The notes under the pieces: model-generated
Databases searched by the model: none
The model's input: only the letters and a program-made list of their open reading frames with translations
Told to the model about the DNA's origin: nothing
Shown here: one piece after another, positions 12,099 to 22,741 of the stretch
Position numbering within the stretch: the stretch's first letter is position 1
How the letters are laid out: each line of letters starts with the position of its first letter
Program-made: the position numbers and the translations under genes
Source of the DNA: Planococcus kocurii
GTDB taxonomy: Bacteria; Bacillota; Bacilli; Bacillales_A; Planococcaceae
Reading direction: 5' to 3'
Length of the DNA: 64,000 nt
NCBI RefSeq assembly: GCF_001465835.2
Contig: NZ_CP013661.2
Location: 806,001 to 870,000, forward strand

Positions 12099-12692
12099 CT
12101 ACTGATTATTGATTGGATCGCTAAAAGGTTTCAAAACGTCTTTTTTCTCTTCTTCTTGGAAAGTCAAAACATCCGTAACAGAATCATATGATTCTCCGTA
12201 AAATTGTTCATCTTTATACGTATGGATGTCTTCGTACATTTTTTGCATGCCTTCAAAAATCTGTTCTTCTGTTTCACCGCTTGGCGTCCAGTAAAGAATT
12301 TCCATGGAATTTTCTTCACCTGTTGCTAATGAACGACGGCAATAGCCAATAGATGACGCATGTTCAAATCCTTCGCGCGCATAAAATCGCAGACGTTTCT
12401 CCGTGTCAGTATCTTCGTAATTGACCGGCTCAACTTCAAGAATGATGGGTTTTTTCTTGTCTTTCAACATCTGCAAAGTCTTTCTGCCAAGACCCATTCC
12501 GCGGGATTCTTTTGACACAAACAAGTAATCTACAAATGTGAAATGCGGAAATTCTGCATACATTAAGACATGATAAGGACCCTCATCTTTGTAGTAGACG
12601 CTCCCTTTTTCTTTTAATAATGCATCCATATGCTCTTTCGACTTCATTTCTTCAACTGGAAAATACTGATTTAACTTTTCATACCAATTCAT
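12099..12692 (-). CDS. GNAT family N-acetyltransferase
   Basis: A 197-residue acetyltransferase of the GNAT fold. The start is the ATG at 12692, which has a clear AAGGGAG ribosome site; the open frame extends upstream into the leader without support. The acetyl-CoA loop is visible as VSKESRGMGLGRKTL (residues about 61-75). It is followed by EVEPVNYEDTDTEKRLRFYAREGFE, the typical beta5-alpha4 part with a tyrosine. A C-terminal extension of about 50 acidic residues (TFQEEEKKD) is unusual for a minimal GNAT. B. subtilis has a comparable yecA/yezC-type insertion near purD, but I do not recognise the orthologue. Substrate unknown. Confidence 0.85.
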   Translation of the reverse strand: MNWYEKLNQYFPVEEMKSKEHMDALLKEKGSVYYKDEGPYHVLMYAEFPHFTFVDYLFVSKESRGMGLGRKTLQMLKDKKKPIILEVEPVNYEDTDTEKRLRFYAREGFEHASSIGYCRRSLATGEENSMEILYWTPSGETEEQIFEGMQKMYEDIHTYKDEQFYGESYDSVTDVLTFQEEEKKDVLKPFSDPINNQ

Positions 12693-12882
12693 AGTTTGTC
12701 TCCCTTCAATTTTTAAATGCCCTGCTAATTTTGTTTCTGGGGTCTTCATAGGTTTGTCATTCTGGAGTTTATATAGAGGTAAAAGTGGGCTGTTGAAAAT
12801 CCTCAACTTTAGAATCATTGCCTATAGGGCAGACAATAAAACAAAAATGACACATCTTCTTGTCGAATTTGTGTCATCAGTA
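12693..12882 (-). promoter_or_regulatory. Long leader (about 185 nt) of the GNAT gene with hairpins
   Basis: The predicted transcript start (about 12876) lies about 185 nt before the GNAT ATG. The leader begins at once with an 8-bp hairpin (12847-12854 with 12870-12877) followed on the minus strand by a T run, which looks like an intrinsic terminator. A second small hairpin (GTTGA/TCAAC) lies at about 12792-12806. I do not recognise any known riboswitch class. The first hairpin may simply terminate read-through from purD. Confidence 0.5.
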
Positions 12883-12911
12883 AGTATAGCATATATGTAT
12901 ATAAACTTCAA
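12883..12911 (-). promoter_or_regulatory. Sigma-A promoter upstream of the GNAT gene
   Basis: On the minus strand TTGAAG (12906-12911) and TATACT (12883-12888) are separated by exactly 17 bp. It points towards the acetyltransferase. Confidence 0.75.
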
Positions 12912-12953
12912 TTTAGCGGCTTTTTCTCTTGAATGTTAGATGATCCAATTAGA

Positions 12954-12990
12954 CATTAATAGCCAGTAAAATTGCTACTGGCCATTAATG
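12954..12990 (-). terminator. Inverted repeat after purD (possible end of the pur operon)
   Basis: A 15-bp stem with one G-U pair (12954-12968 with 12976-12990) starts 10 bp after the purD stop. There is no T run after it on the minus strand, so it may be a processing or RNA-stabilising hairpin. The T-rich hairpin at 12842-12877 could then be the real terminator. Confidence 0.6.
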
Positions 12991-13000
12991 GGAGATAAAA

Positions 13001-14251
13001 TTATTTTGCACGCCATCCAATGTCTGTCCGGTAGAAAAAGCCGTTCCACTCTACACTGTTCAACTGTTCATAAACTTTTCTCTGAGCGTCTTGAATAGAA
13101 GAACCATTTGCTGAAACGAGCAGCACACGTCCTCCGTTTCCAACGTACTTGCCATATGACAGCTTAGTTCCCGCGTGAGTTACTTCCACTCCAGTGAGTT
13201 TCGTCAAGTCTGGTAAGCATGCGCCTTTTTCAACAGTCTCTGGATAATTATCAGCTGCAACAACAACACCAAGTACGGCTTGTTCGTCCCACTCTAGTTC
13301 AGCCGATTGACCTTTTAAAATGGCATCCATGAATAGCCCAAAATCTGACTTCATGCGTGGTAAAACAACTTGCGTTTCCGGATCGCCAAAACGCGCATTA
13401 AATTCAATCACTTTTGGACCTTTTTTCGTTAAAATAACACCTGTATAAAGGATGCCATTAAACGGTGTTTCTTCAGACGCCATCGCTTTAACTGCAGGTT
13501 CTACAATTTCAGCATAGGTTTGATCCACAATTGCTTGTGAAATTTGTGGAACAGGTGAATAGGCGCCCATTCCCCCTGTGTTTGGTCCACGATCTCCATC
13601 GTAAGCTCGTTTATGATCTTGCGAAATGACCATTGGATAAATTTGACCGCTATGAACGAAAGACATAAACGAAAATTCTTCACCGTCTAAAAACTCTTCA
13701 ATAACCACTTTTGAGCCAGAGTCTCCGAACTTTTGACCTTCTAACATGTCATTAATGGCAGAAACAGCTTCCTCTTCCGTCATTGCCACAACGACACCTT
13801 TCCCAGCCGCAAGTCCATCTGCTTTAATGACAATCGGAGCACCGTGTTGACGAACAAATTCAATAGCTGATGCAGTTTCTGTAAAAGTCTCATAGCCAGC
13901 AGTTGGAATTTCGTATTTTTTCATTAATTCTTTTGCAAAAGCTTTGCTGCCTTCAATTTGCGCAGCCACTTTAGACGGACCAAAAATGCGCAATCCTTTG
14001 GCTTCAAAAAAGTCGACGATTCCTTCTGATAAAGGCTGTTCAGGTCCGACAAAACTAAAATCGACTTGCTGCTCTTTTGCAAATTCTGCAAGACCCGCAA
14101 AATCCATTTCATCAATAGCAAGGACTTCAGCATCTTCCCGCATTCCATCATTGCCTGGAGCTGCATAAACTTTAGTGACCGAAGCAGATTTCGAGAACTG
14201 ACGGACGATGGCGTGTTCTCGCCCACCTCTTCCAATGACCAATACCTTCAT
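13001..14251 (-). CDS. purD: Phosphoribosylamine-glycine ligase (GAR synthetase)
   Basis: Catalyses step 2 of de novo purine synthesis: 5-phosphoribosylamine + glycine + ATP to GAR. The start is the ATG at 14251 (416 residues) with a GGGGTGA site; the 36 upstream codons of the open frame overlap purH and are not PurD-like. Visible motifs are GRGGREHA at 7-14, the ATP-grasp lysine region GAPIVIKADGLAAGKGVVVA, the DHKRAYDGDRGPNTGGMGAYSP signature, and EFNARFGDPETQ near residue 290. It is the last gene of the pur operon, as in B. subtilis. Confidence 0.97.
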   Translation of the reverse strand: MKVLVIGRGGREHAIVRQFSKSASVTKVYAAPGNDGMREDAEVLAIDEMDFAGLAEFAKEQQVDFSFVGPEQPLSEGIVDFFEAKGLRIFGPSKVAAQIEGSKAFAKELMKKYEIPTAGYETFTETASAIEFVRQHGAPIVIKADGLAAGKGVVVAMTEEEAVSAINDMLEGQKFGDSGSKVVIEEFLDGEEFSFMSFVHSGQIYPMVISQDHKRAYDGDRGPNTGGMGAYSPVPQISQAIVDQTYAEIVEPAVKAMASEETPFNGILYTGVILTKKGPKVIEFNARFGDPETQVVLPRMKSDFGLFMDAILKGQSAELEWDEQAVLGVVVAADNYPETVEKGACLPDLTKLTGVEVTHAGTKLSYGKYVGNGGRVLLVSANGSSIQDAQRKVYEQLNSVEWNGFFYRTDIGWRAK

Positions 14252-14267
14252 ACTTGTTTCACCCCGA

Positions 14268-15803
14268 TTAATGTTTGAAATGACGGACGCCAGTAAACAC
14301 CATAGCAATTCCGTACTCGTTCGCTTTATCGATCGAATCTTGATCTTTTTTCGAACCACCTGGTTGAATAATCGCTTTTATGCCTGCTTTTGCAGCTGCT
14401 TCTACCGTATCATTCATCGGGAAAAACGCATCTGATGCCATAACCGCGCCTTCTGCAGCACTGCCTGCTTGGTCTAACGCAATTTTAGCAGAACCAACAC
14501 GGTTCATTTGACCTGCACCAATTCCTAATGTCATTTCCGAATTACACACAACAATCGCATTAGATTTTACGTGTTTTACAACATTCCAGCCCAGTTTCAA
14601 CGCTTCAAGCTCTGCTGCTGTCGGTTGACGATCTGTAGCAACTTGAATATCCGCATCGTCATAGCCAAAAACATCTGGTTGTTGAATTAATAATCCACCT
14701 TCTACTGTTACCGTGTTCCATTTGTCGCTAATTTTACTATCGAATGGAATCGTTAATAGACGGATATTTTTCTTTTGGGTCAGTAATTCAATTGCTTCAT
14801 CAGAAAATGATGGTGCAATAATAATCTCTAAGAAAATCGTCGCTAATTGTTTGGCTGTATCCGCATCTACTTCACGATTTAAAGCAACAATTCCACCAAA
14901 AATTGACGTTGAATCGGCTTCATAAGCTTTACCAAAGGCATCTGCGATTGTTTCACCTGTACCAACACCACAGGGATTCATGTGTTTGACGGCAACTGCT
15001 GCTGGCATTTTGAATTCTTTAATCATTTGAAGAGCAGCATTGGCATCTTGAATATTGTTGTACGATAATTCCTTGCCATGTACTTGATGTGCGTTGGCAA
15101 TTGAAAAATTTGAGCCAAGCGGACTACGGTAAAAAGCAGCTTTTTGATGAGGATTTTCACCGTAACGAAGCGTTTGAGACAATTCGTACGTAAGCGTCAA
15201 TTGATCCGGATATTCTTCACCTGTCAAGTCAGTCAAATAATTAGAGATATATGAATCGTAAGCCGCTGTATGGCGGAAAACTTTCGCTGCTAAACGACGT
15301 CTCGTTTCAGGAGTTGTAGATTGTTTGTTTTGTAATTCCGTCAATACTCCAGCATAATCAGCTGCATCCACGATAACCGTTACGTATGCGTGATTTTTTG
15401 CAGCAGAACGCAACATGGTTGGACCGCCAATATCGATGTTTTCAATCGCATCATCAACTGTCACGTCTGGTTTTACGATGGTTTCACGGAACGGGTATAA
15501 ATTAACACAGACAATATCAATCGGCGAAATGCCGTTTTCAGCCATTTGACTTTGATGTTCTGCATCATCATGTTTGGCTAATAGTCCACCGTGTACAAGC
15601 GGATGCAAGGTTTTTACACGTCCACCTAAAATTTCTGGAAATTTCGTAACTTCGTCTACGGCTGTAATCGCAACGCCGTTTTCTTCAAGAAATTTTTTAG
15701 TGCCGCCTGTCGATAACAGTTCATAGCCCATTTTTTCCAATTCCTGTGCAAATTCCAAAATCCCTGATTTATCCGATACGCTGAGTAATGCTCTTTTTTT
15801 CAC
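14268..15803 (-). CDS. purH: Bifunctional AICAR formyltransferase / IMP cyclohydrolase
   Basis: Performs the last two steps of IMP synthesis. The 511 residues contain an N-terminal MGS-like cyclohydrolase domain ([15 protein letters not shown], then [13 protein letters not shown]) and a C-terminal formyltransferase domain with the catalytic Lys-His in [14 protein letters not shown] and the PGGSKKDQD loop near the end. The start codon is GTG, with AGGAGG 7 bp upstream, which decides the start. It lies 16 bp before purD and 32 bp after purN. Confidence 0.98.
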   Translation of the reverse strand: MKKRALLSVSDKSGILEFAQELEKMGYELLSTGGTKKFLEENGVAITAVDEVTKFPEILGGRVKTLHPLVHGGLLAKHDDAEHQSQMAENGISPIDIVCVNLYPFRETIVKPDVTVDDAIENIDIGGPTMLRSAAKNHAYVTVIVDAADYAGVLTELQNKQSTTPETRRRLAAKVFRHTAAYDSYISNYLTDLTGEEYPDQLTLTYELSQTLRYGENPHQKAAFYRSPLGSNFSIANAHQVHGKELSYNNIQDANAALQMIKEFKMPAAVAVKHMNPCGVGTGETIADAFGKAYEADSTSIFGGIVALNREVDADTAKQLATIFLEIIIAPSFSDEAIELLTQKKNIRLLTIPFDSKISDKWNTVTVEGGLLIQQPDVFGYDDADIQVATDRQPTAAELEALKLGWNVVKHVKSNAIVVCNSEMTLGIGAGQMNRVGSAKIALDQAGSAAEGAVMASDAFFPMNDTVEAAAKAGIKAIIQPGGSKKDQDSIDKANEYGIAMVFTGVRHFKH

Positions 15804-15835
15804 AAATAGTCCTCCTATAGATTAAGACCGACAGT

Positions 15836-16408
15836 TTACCGGTCGAATAATTGCTGCAATGTTGCAGGATATAATTCATGTTCAATCTGATGGATCTGTT
15901 GCTCGACTTCTTCACGTCCACGACCTAATACCGGAAACGATTGTTGTGCAATAATGTTGCCTGTATCCATTCCAGCGTCTACATAATGCACTGTGACGCC
16001 TGCGTTTTCTGCCCCTGCTGCAAGTGTTTGCCCGATTGCATCTTTTCCTGGAAACGCGGGCAAAACAGAAGGATGGATATTCACAATGCGGTTTTCATAT
16101 GCTTCAAGTAAAACCGGGCCAATCAAGCGCATATAGCCTGCAAGGATAATCCATTCTACTCCAAGTGCTTGCAGTTTTTCTTTTAACATTTCTTCGTAAT
16201 GTTGCTTGGAGTCATACTTAGAAGGAATAAAAGAAAAAGATGCCACCCCTGCTTTTTTCGCACGTTCTACTACGAACGCTTGTGGCTTGTCGGTTACAAC
16301 AAGCATTAATTCAGCCTCTAAGTTACCGTCCGTAATCGCATCGACAATGGCTTGAAAATTAGAGCCATTGCCAGATGCAAAAACAGCAATCTTTGTTTTA
16401 GTTTTCAT
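15836..16408 (-). CDS. purN: Phosphoribosylglycinamide formyltransferase (folate-dependent)
   Basis: Transfers formyl from 10-formyl-THF to GAR, step 3. I take the ATG at 16408 (190 residues, [20 protein letters not shown]). The longer open frame would run 27 codons into purM. Catalytic elements are visible: Asn in the [14 protein letters not shown] segment, with the adjacent His, and Asp in [13 protein letters not shown]. The start overlaps the end of purM by 11 bp, suggesting translational coupling. Confidence 0.97.
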   Translation of the reverse strand: MKTKTKIAVFASGNGSNFQAIVDAITDGNLEAELMLVVTDKPQAFVVERAKKAGVASFSFIPSKYDSKQHYEEMLKEKLQALGVEWIILAGYMRLIGPVLLEAYENRIVNIHPSVLPAFPGKDAIGQTLAAGAENAGVTVHYVDAGMDTGNIIAQQSFPVLGRGREEVEQQIHQIEHELYPATLQQLFDR

Positions 16409-17459
16409 CCAATGTGCCGTCCTGTTGTCCTTGGAATTGCACGCCTTCAGTACTTGAAACCCGACCAATTTGGTAAGCTTGTTCACCATTCGCTTTAGCG
16501 ATTTCCAACACTTTTTCAGCGTTTTCAGGTGCTACAGCTACAACAAAACCAATTCCCATATTGAAAACTGAGTACAAGTCGCGGTCTGCCAACTCGCCTT
16601 TTTCTTTCAGCAACTTGAAAATATCAAGTACTGGCCAGCTGCCAAGTGAAATTTCTGCGCCTAAGCCTTCTGGCATCATCCGTGGAATGTTCTCGATAAA
16701 TCCGCCACCTGTCACATGTGCCATGCCGTGAATTTCAATCTCCTTGCCAATCGCAGCTACAGCTTTCGCGTAAATTTTCGTAGGTGTTAACAATGCATCA
16801 CCAATTGGTCCAAGCGTCTCATAACCTTCAACTTGTTGATCTAGCGTAAATTGATTTTGCTCAAATACAATTTGACGTACAAGCGAATAACCGTTTGAAT
16901 GAATGCCGCTAGATGCAAGACCGATTAATACATCGTCAGCTGCAATTTTTTCGCCTGTAACGATTTTGGATTTCTCCGCAGCTCCGACCGCAAACCCAGC
17001 AATATCGTATTCATCTTCTTCATAAAGTCCTGGCATTTCTGCTGTTTCTCCGCCAATTAATGCGGCACCCGATTGCACACAGCCATCCGCTACGCCTTTA
17101 ACGATTTGTTCAATTTTCTCAGGAATTGCTTTACCGACAGCGATATAGTCTAAGAAAAATAAAGGTTCCGCACCTTGTGCAACGATGTCATTGACACACA
17201 TCGCAACACAATCAATGCCGATTGTATCGTGACGGTCTGCCATGAACGCAAGCTTTAGTTTTGTGCCCACGCCATCCGTTCCGGAAACAAGAACCGGTTC
17301 CTTCAAATTTAGCTCAGACAAATCGAACATACCGCCAAATCCACCAAACGCACCGAGCATTCCTTTACGCGCTGTCCGTTCTACATGCGATTTCATGCGG
17401 TTTACTGCTTCATAGCCAGCTTCGATATTGACGCCTGCTTTTTCATATGCTTTTGACAC
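16398..17459 (-). CDS. purM: Phosphoribosylformylglycinamidine cyclo-ligase (AIR synthetase)
   Basis: Closes the imidazole ring, FGAM + ATP to AIR (step 5). The 353 residues are of the PurM/SelD ATPase superfamily. The glycine-rich segment [13 protein letters not shown] (about 36-48), [14 protein letters not shown] (59-72), [22 protein letters not shown] and GGETAEMPG are all typical. The start codon is GTG with a GGGGG ribosome site about 7 bp upstream. Spacing to purF is 12 bp, and its end overlaps purN. Confidence 0.98.
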   Translation of the reverse strand: MSKAYEKAGVNIEAGYEAVNRMKSHVERTARKGMLGAFGGFGGMFDLSELNLKEPVLVSGTDGVGTKLKLAFMADRHDTIGIDCVAMCVNDIVAQGAEPLFFLDYIAVGKAIPEKIEQIVKGVADGCVQSGAALIGGETAEMPGLYEEDEYDIAGFAVGAAEKSKIVTGEKIAADDVLIGLASSGIHSNGYSLVRQIVFEQNQFTLDQQVEGYETLGPIGDALLTPTKIYAKAVAAIGKEIEIHGMAHVTGGGFIENIPRMMPEGLGAEISLGSWPVLDIFKLLKEKGELADRDLYSVFNMGIGFVVAVAPENAEKVLEIAKANGEQAYQIGRVSSTEGVQFQGQQDGTLDEN

Positions 17460-17471
17460 ACCGGTTCCCCC

Positions 17472-18893
17472 TTATTTCACTTTTTCTTTTTCGTGCGGCA
17501 ATACGGTATCTGGATAAATATTGGTTGGGTATTCTCCTGTAAAGCAAGCTAGGCAATGCCCACATTTTGATCCAGGATCTGTGCGTCCAATATTTTGAAC
17601 CATGCCATCAACCGATAAGAATGTTAACGAATCTGCACCAATAATTTCTCGCATTTCTTCTATTGTATTGTTAGCCGCGATTAATTCGCCTGCTGTGCTA
17701 ATGTCAATGCCATAAAAGCATGGATTTTTGATTGGCGGTGAACTAATCACCACATGAACTTCTGTCGCACCTGCTTCTTTTAGTAAGTTGACAATGCGTC
17801 GTGACGTTGTACCACGAACAATTGAATCATCCACCATAATCACACGTTTGCCTTTCACAACTTGACGCACTGGCGAAAGTTTCATCTTCACGCCTTGTTC
17901 ACGCAAATCTTGTGAAGGTTGGATAAAGGTACGTCCGACATAACGGTTTTTGATCATGCCAAGTTCATACGGAATCCCGCTTTGTTCAGAATAGCCAATG
18001 GCAGCTGAAATACTCGAATCCGGAACACCTGTTACCACGTCCGCTTCAATTTGTACTTCTTTTGCTAATTGAACGCCTAAACGTTTTCTTGCTGCGTGAA
18101 CGTTAATGCCATCGATATCCGAGTCAGGACGAGAAAAGTAAACATATTCCATCGTACAAATCGAACGCTCTTCTGGATAAGCAAAACGTTCTGCACGCAT
18201 GCCGTCTTTCGTAATGATCAAAAATTCACCTGGTTCAACCGAACGAACAAATTCTGCTCCTACAATATCAAACGCACACGTTTCAGAAGCCGTTACCCAC
18301 GCATCCCCCAATTTACCAAGAGACAACGGACGTAAGCCATTTGGATCCAACGCAATATACATCGCTTCTTCAGTCAAAATTACACAAGCAAAAGCGCCTT
18401 TTAATAAAGACAACGCATTTTTCGCTTTCTCTTCAAACGTCGCATAGCCGCTTCGTTTAATTAAATGTGCCAACACTTCTGTATCTGAAGTTGTTTGGAA
18501 AATACTGCCCTGACGTTCTAGGTGTCCTTTTAACTGCGTGGCATTGACTAAATTACCGTTATGTGAAATCGCCAAACTACCAGTAGTTGAGTTAAAGAGC
18601 AGAGGCTGGACATTTTCAATGCCGCTGCCTCCTGCTGTTGCATAGCGAACATGGCCAATTGCGGCATGTCCTGCTATTTTCTCTATTTTTTCAGGCGTAA
18701 ACACTTCACTGACCATGCCTTCACCTTTTAATGGGAGAAGAGCTTCTCCATCAGTTGAAACAATTCCAGCACCTTCTTGACCGCGGTGTTGTAAAGCGTG
18801 CAATCCGTAATACGTCAATTGCGTCGCATTCGGATGTCCCCATATTCCAAAGACACCACATTCTTCATTTAAGCTTCTGATTTCAGCAAGCAT
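17472..18893 (-). CDS. purF: Amidophosphoribosyltransferase (PRPP amidotransferase)
   Basis: The committed, feedback-regulated first step: PRPP + Gln to phosphoribosylamine. The start is the ATG at 18893 (473 residues), which has AAAGGAG 7 bp upstream; the ATG 6 codons earlier has none. Residues 1-11 ([11 protein letters not shown]) form the propeptide that is cleaved to expose Cys12, the N-terminal nucleophile. The PRPP loop reads [14 protein letters not shown]. The [10 protein letters not shown] segment and an upstream Cys are as in the Fe-S form of B. subtilis PurF. It overlaps the 3' end of purL by 25 bp. Confidence 0.98.
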   Translation of the reverse strand: MLAEIRSLNEECGVFGIWGHPNATQLTYYGLHALQHRGQEGAGIVSTDGEALLPLKGEGMVSEVFTPEKIEKIAGHAAIGHVRYATAGGSGIENVQPLLFNSTTGSLAISHNGNLVNATQLKGHLERQGSIFQTTSDTEVLAHLIKRSGYATFEEKAKNALSLLKGAFACVILTEEAMYIALDPNGLRPLSLGKLGDAWVTASETCAFDIVGAEFVRSVEPGEFLIITKDGMRAERFAYPEERSICTMEYVYFSRPDSDIDGINVHAARKRLGVQLAKEVQIEADVVTGVPDSSISAAIGYSEQSGIPYELGMIKNRYVGRTFIQPSQDLREQGVKMKLSPVRQVVKGKRVIMVDDSIVRGTTSRRIVNLLKEAGATEVHVVISSPPIKNPCFYGIDISTAGELIAANNTIEEMREIIGADSLTFLSVDGMVQNIGRTDPGSKCGHCLACFTGEYPTNIYPDTVLPHEKEKVK

Positions 18894-21094
18894 GGGATAG
18901 CTCCTTTCCAAGCTGAGCGAAGCGTTGCGACGGATTCGTTAATCCAAGTCGTACCGTCTTCACCGTTGATTACAAATTTGTCTCCCGTGACTTGGCCGAC
19001 TTTCTTAGCATCTGATACGACTTTCTCGAACTGTTCTGCGTTTTCTGGGCTAACTGTTACCACAAAGCGTGATTGCGATTCACTGAACAAAGCAGTTGTT
19101 GCAGATCCAGACAACGTGACTTCCATGCCTAATTCGTTACCAAAGGTTTTTTCAGCTAATGCAACAGCCACGCCACCTTCAGCAACGTCATGTGCAGATG
19201 CAACGAGTCCTTGTTGAATCGCCGATAAAATTTCTTGTTGGCGCTGTGCTTCGACTGTTAAATCGATCGCTGGTGCTTTACCGAAAATACGTCCCTCGAC
19301 CATCTTCTGTAATTCACTTCCGCCAAATTCTGTAAAGCTTTCACCAATCAAGTAAACAAAGTCGTCTTGTGTTTTAACGTCTTGCGTTGTTACATGTGCA
19401 AGGTCTTCAACAAGCCCGACCATACCGATTGTTGGTGTTGGATAAATAGCCGTACCGTTTGTTTCATTGTATAACGAGACGTTTCCGCCGATAACTGGAG
19501 AATCTAAGATGGTACATGCTTCAGACATACCGTCTGCTGCTTTTTCTAACTGCCAGAAGATTTCTGGTTTTTCTGGATTCCCAAAGTTTAAGCAATCTGT
19601 AATCGCAAGTGGTTTCGCACCTGATACGACAACATTACGTGCTGCTTCTGCTACCGCAATTTTACCGCCCACTTCTGGATCCAAGTAAATATAGCGAGAG
19701 TTACAGTCAGTCGTCATGGCTAAACCTTTGTTCGTACCACGGACACGGACAACTGCAGCATCCGACCCTGGGCTTACCACAGTGCTTGTGCGCACTTGGT
19801 GGTCGTATTGATCATAAACCCACTCTTTAGAAGCAATCGTCGGTTGTTTTAATAAAGCGGTTAAGGTTTCATTGAAATCCGTTACTTTTGGCTCTACGTT
19901 GTCCATTTGTTGGAACTCTGTAAAGTACGCAGGTACAGCTGAAGGCTTATGGTAAACCGGCGCATCTTCTGCAAGTGCGTCAACAGGAACTTCTGCAACA
20001 ATTTCACCTTTATGTTTTAAACGTAATGTCGAATCATCTGTTACCGTACCGACTGTCACGGCATCTAAGCCGTATTTCTCGAACAACTCAACGATTTCAG
20101 GCTCACGACCAGCTTTAACCACGATTAACATCCGTTCTTGTGATTCAGAAAGCATCATTTCGTATGCTGTCATCCCTGTTTCACGTTGTGGAATGTGATC
20201 CAGGTCCATTTCGATTCCTGAACCTGCTTTAGAAGCCATTTCCGCTGAAGAAGAAGTCAGTCCAGCAGCACCCATATCTTGAATCCCGATTAACGCATCT
20301 GACTTGATTAGTTCTAAACAAGCTTCAAGCAACAGTTTCTCCATAAACGGGTCACCCACTTGTACTGCAGGACGGTTTTTATCAGAGCCATCCGTTAATT
20401 CTTCAGAAGCAAAAGTGGCTCCGTGAATGCCGTCGCGTCCTGTTTTAGCGCCAACGTACATGACCGGGTTACCTGTACCTTTGGCAATTCCTTTTTGAAT
20501 ATCTTCATGATTAATCAATCCGACACACATCGCGTTCACTAATGGATTGCCATCGTAACATTCATCAAATTGAATTTCTCCGCCCACTGTTGGAATTCCG
20601 ATACAGTTTCCGTATCCGGCAATTCCCGCAACAACTTCTTCAAACAAGTATTTCACGCGGGGTGTTGTTAATTCACCAAAGCGTAATGAGTTCAGCAACG
20701 CAATTGGACGTGCGCCCATTGAAAAGACATCACGAATAATGCCGCCAACTCCAGTAGCCGCTCCTTGATAAGGTTCAATAGCTGACGGGTGGTTATGCGA
20801 TTCCATTTTGAAAACGACCGCTTGTCCGTCACCGATGTCGACAATCCCAGCACCTTCACCAGGTCCTTGAAGAACACGTTCACCTTTAGTCGGGAATTTC
20901 GCAAGAACGGGTTTCGAGTTTTTATACGAACAATGCTCAGACCACATAACTGAAAACAAACCTGTTTCCGTATAGTTTGGCAATCTTCCTAAAATCTTTT
21001 CAACCATTTCAAATTCCGCGTCCGATAAGCCCATTTGTTGATATACTTTTTGTTCTTTTATTTGAGCAGCATTTGGTTCAAGCATGACTGACAT
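18869..21094 (-). CDS. purL: Phosphoribosylformylglycinamidine synthase, large subunit
   Basis: The small-type PurL (741 residues) makes FGAM from FGAR, ATP and ammonia, together with PurQ and PurS. I place the start at the ATG at 21094, which is preceded by GGAGGG at 7 bp. Recognisable segments are [17 protein letters not shown] near residue 55, [28 protein letters not shown] (two pieces, about 80-108), [16 protein letters not shown], and [18 protein letters not shown]. It overlaps purQ by 17 bp upstream and purF by 25 bp downstream. Confidence 0.98.
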   Translation of the reverse strand: MSVMLEPNAAQIKEQKVYQQMGLSDAEFEMVEKILGRLPNYTETGLFSVMWSEHCSYKNSKPVLAKFPTKGERVLQGPGEGAGIVDIGDGQAVVFKMESHNHPSAIEPYQGAATGVGGIIRDVFSMGARPIALLNSLRFGELTTPRVKYLFEEVVAGIAGYGNCIGIPTVGGEIQFDECYDGNPLVNAMCVGLINHEDIQKGIAKGTGNPVMYVGAKTGRDGIHGATFASEELTDGSDKNRPAVQVGDPFMEKLLLEACLELIKSDALIGIQDMGAAGLTSSSAEMASKAGSGIEMDLDHIPQRETGMTAYEMMLSESQERMLIVVKAGREPEIVELFEKYGLDAVTVGTVTDDSTLRLKHKGEIVAEVPVDALAEDAPVYHKPSAVPAYFTEFQQMDNVEPKVTDFNETLTALLKQPTIASKEWVYDQYDHQVRTSTVVSPGSDAAVVRVRGTNKGLAMTTDCNSRYIYLDPEVGGKIAVAEAARNVVVSGAKPLAITDCLNFGNPEKPEIFWQLEKAADGMSEACTILDSPVIGGNVSLYNETNGTAIYPTPTIGMVGLVEDLAHVTTQDVKTQDDFVYLIGESFTEFGGSELQKMVEGRIFGKAPAIDLTVEAQRQQEILSAIQQGLVASAHDVAEGGVAVALAEKTFGNELGMEVTLSGSATTALFSESQSRFVVTVSPENAEQFEKVVSDAKKVGQVTGDKFVINGEDGTTWINESVATLRSAWKGAIPCLLKSEA

Positions 21095-21761
21095 GTGATT
21101 CCCTCCACTGTTTAACGATTGATCTAAATAAAGCCAAGCCATCTTTGCCGCCGATTAACTCTGATACTGCACGTTCAGGATGCGGCATCATGCCTAGCAC
21201 GTTTCCGCGTTCGTTAATGATTCCTGCAATGTTGTTTCGACTGCCGTTAAAATCATCTGCATACGTAAAGACGATCTGATTGTTTTCTTTAAGGTGATTG
21301 TATGTCGCATCATCGCAATAATAATTGCCTTCTCCGTGAGCGATTGGAATTTGGATTTCTTCACCTTGTTCGTATTCATTTGTGAACAAGGTATTGTTGT
21401 TTTCTACTTTCAATCCAACAGTACGGCACATGAACTTCAAGTTTTTGTTACGTAAAAGAACGCCTGGCAAAAGACCCGCTTCCGTTAAGATTTGGAAACC
21501 ATTACAGATTCCAAGAACCGGCTTGCCTGCTTCAGCCGCTTTTCTTACTTCATCCATGACTCCAGAGAATTGAGCGATCGCGCCGCAACGCAAGTAATCG
21601 CCGTATGAAAATCCGCCTGGTAGTAAAATCCCGTCATAGCTGCTCAAATCTTTTGAGTCATGCCATACGTACTCTGCTTCTTCACCTAATTCATCTTTGA
21701 CCGCATGGTACATGTCCAAATCACAATTCGAACCTGGGAAAACAATTACTGCGAATTTCAT
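21078..21761 (-). CDS. purQ: Phosphoribosylformylglycinamidine synthase, glutaminase subunit
   Basis: The class I glutamine amidotransferase subunit (227 residues) supplies ammonia to PurL. The nucleophile Cys lies in [11 protein letters not shown] (about residue 86), the His and Glu of the triad in [10 protein letters not shown] near residue 194, and [16 protein letters not shown] is typical. The ATG overlaps the purS stop by 4 bp, and the gene's end overlaps purL by 17 bp, so purS, purQ and purL are tightly coupled. Confidence 0.98.
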   Translation of the reverse strand: MKFAVIVFPGSNCDLDMYHAVKDELGEEAEYVWHDSKDLSSYDGILLPGGFSYGDYLRCGAIAQFSGVMDEVRKAAEAGKPVLGICNGFQILTEAGLLPGVLLRNKNLKFMCRTVGLKVENNNTLFTNEYEQGEEIQIPIAHGEGNYYCDDATYNHLKENNQIVFTYADDFNGSRNNIAGIINERGNVLGMMPHPERAVSELIGGKDGLALFRSIVKQWRESHVSHA

Positions 21762-22012
21762 TGCGAGACAACCTCCTCAATTTCATAACGGTAATCTTCA
21801 ATTACAGTGTTTGCTAAAAGTCGATGACATAATTCATTTACTAAAGAATCTACATTGCGTTCGCTGTCTTCAATAACCAATTCTAGGTATTTGCCAATTC
21901 GTACATCTGCCACTTCATCATAGCCCATTTTATGAAGAGAGCCCATAACTGCAGAACCTTGCGGGTCCAATACACTTTCACGTAATGTTACGTATACTTT
22001 TACTTTTTTCAT
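21758..22012 (-). CDS. purS: Phosphoribosylformylglycinamidine synthase, PurS subunit
   Basis: An 84-residue structural subunit needed to assemble the PurL-PurQ complex in bacteria with the short PurL. It has a typical start ([19 protein letters not shown]) and the [16 protein letters not shown] segment. The ATG overlaps the purC stop by 4 bp, and its TGA overlaps the purQ ATG. Confidence 0.97.
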   Translation of the reverse strand: MKKVKVYVTLRESVLDPQGSAVMGSLHKMGYDEVADVRIGKYLELVIEDSERNVDSLVNELCHRLLANTVIEDYRYEIEEVVSQ

Positions 22013-22725
22013 GAGTGTTGTCCTCCTAGACGAGTTAAAATGAGTTCGTACGCTTCTGTCAAATTCCCAAGATTGCGGCGGAATACGTCTTTATCAAGCT
22101 TTTGTTTTGTTTTCATATCCCAAAGCCGGCAAGTGTCCGGCGAAATTTCATCTGCCAATAAAATTTGACCATTTTTGTCACGGCCAAATTCAATTTTAAA
22201 ATCAACAAGATCTACGCCAATTTCTTTAAAAAAGCCGATTAACACTTCATTAATTTCGCGTGCCTTTTGCTTGAGCACTGCCACTTCCTCTGCAGTTGCC
22301 AGCTTTAGCATATCAACATGATCATCTGTAATTAGTGGATCGCCCAATTCATCATCTTTCAAATAGAACTCCACAACCGGACGGCTAATGGCCACGCCTT
22401 CTTCAATGCCAAGACGTTTGGCCATGCTGCCCGCTGTGATGTTCCGGACCACTACTTCCAATGGAATGATGCTTACACTTTGCACCAATTGTTCGTGATC
22501 AGACAATTGCTTAACGAAATGAGACGCAATGCCTGCTTCCTGCAATTTTGTGAAAATCAGTGACGTGATTTTATTGTTCAAAATGCCTTTCCCGGTAATT
22601 TCTTCTTTTTTCTCACCGTTGAAAGCCGTTGCTGAATCTTTATATTCCACCCACAAAATTCCCTGTTCATCCGTTGCATACAGGCGTTTTGCTTTTCCTT
22701 CGTACAATAGCTGACCTTTTTCCAT
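22009..22725 (-). CDS. purC: Phosphoribosylaminoimidazole-succinocarboxamide synthase (SAICAR synthetase)
   Basis: Joins CAIR and aspartate using ATP. The 238 residues match the monofunctional bacterial form. Visible are LLYEGKAKRLYATDE at the N-terminus, the PLEVVVRNITAGSMAKRLG signature (about 90-108), VDFKIEFGRDK and LADEISPDTCRLWD. Spacing is 16 bp from purB, and its end overlaps the purS start. Confidence 0.98.
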   Translation of the reverse strand: MEKGQLLYEGKAKRLYATDEQGILWVEYKDSATAFNGEKKEEITGKGILNNKITSLIFTKLQEAGIASHFVKQLSDHEQLVQSVSIIPLEVVVRNITAGSMAKRLGIEEGVAISRPVVEFYLKDDELGDPLITDDHVDMLKLATAEEVAVLKQKAREINEVLIGFFKEIGVDLVDFKIEFGRDKNGQILLADEISPDTCRLWDMKTKQKLDKDVFRRNLGNLTEAYELILTRLGGQHS

Positions 22726-22741
22726 TTTCAGAAGCCCCCGT

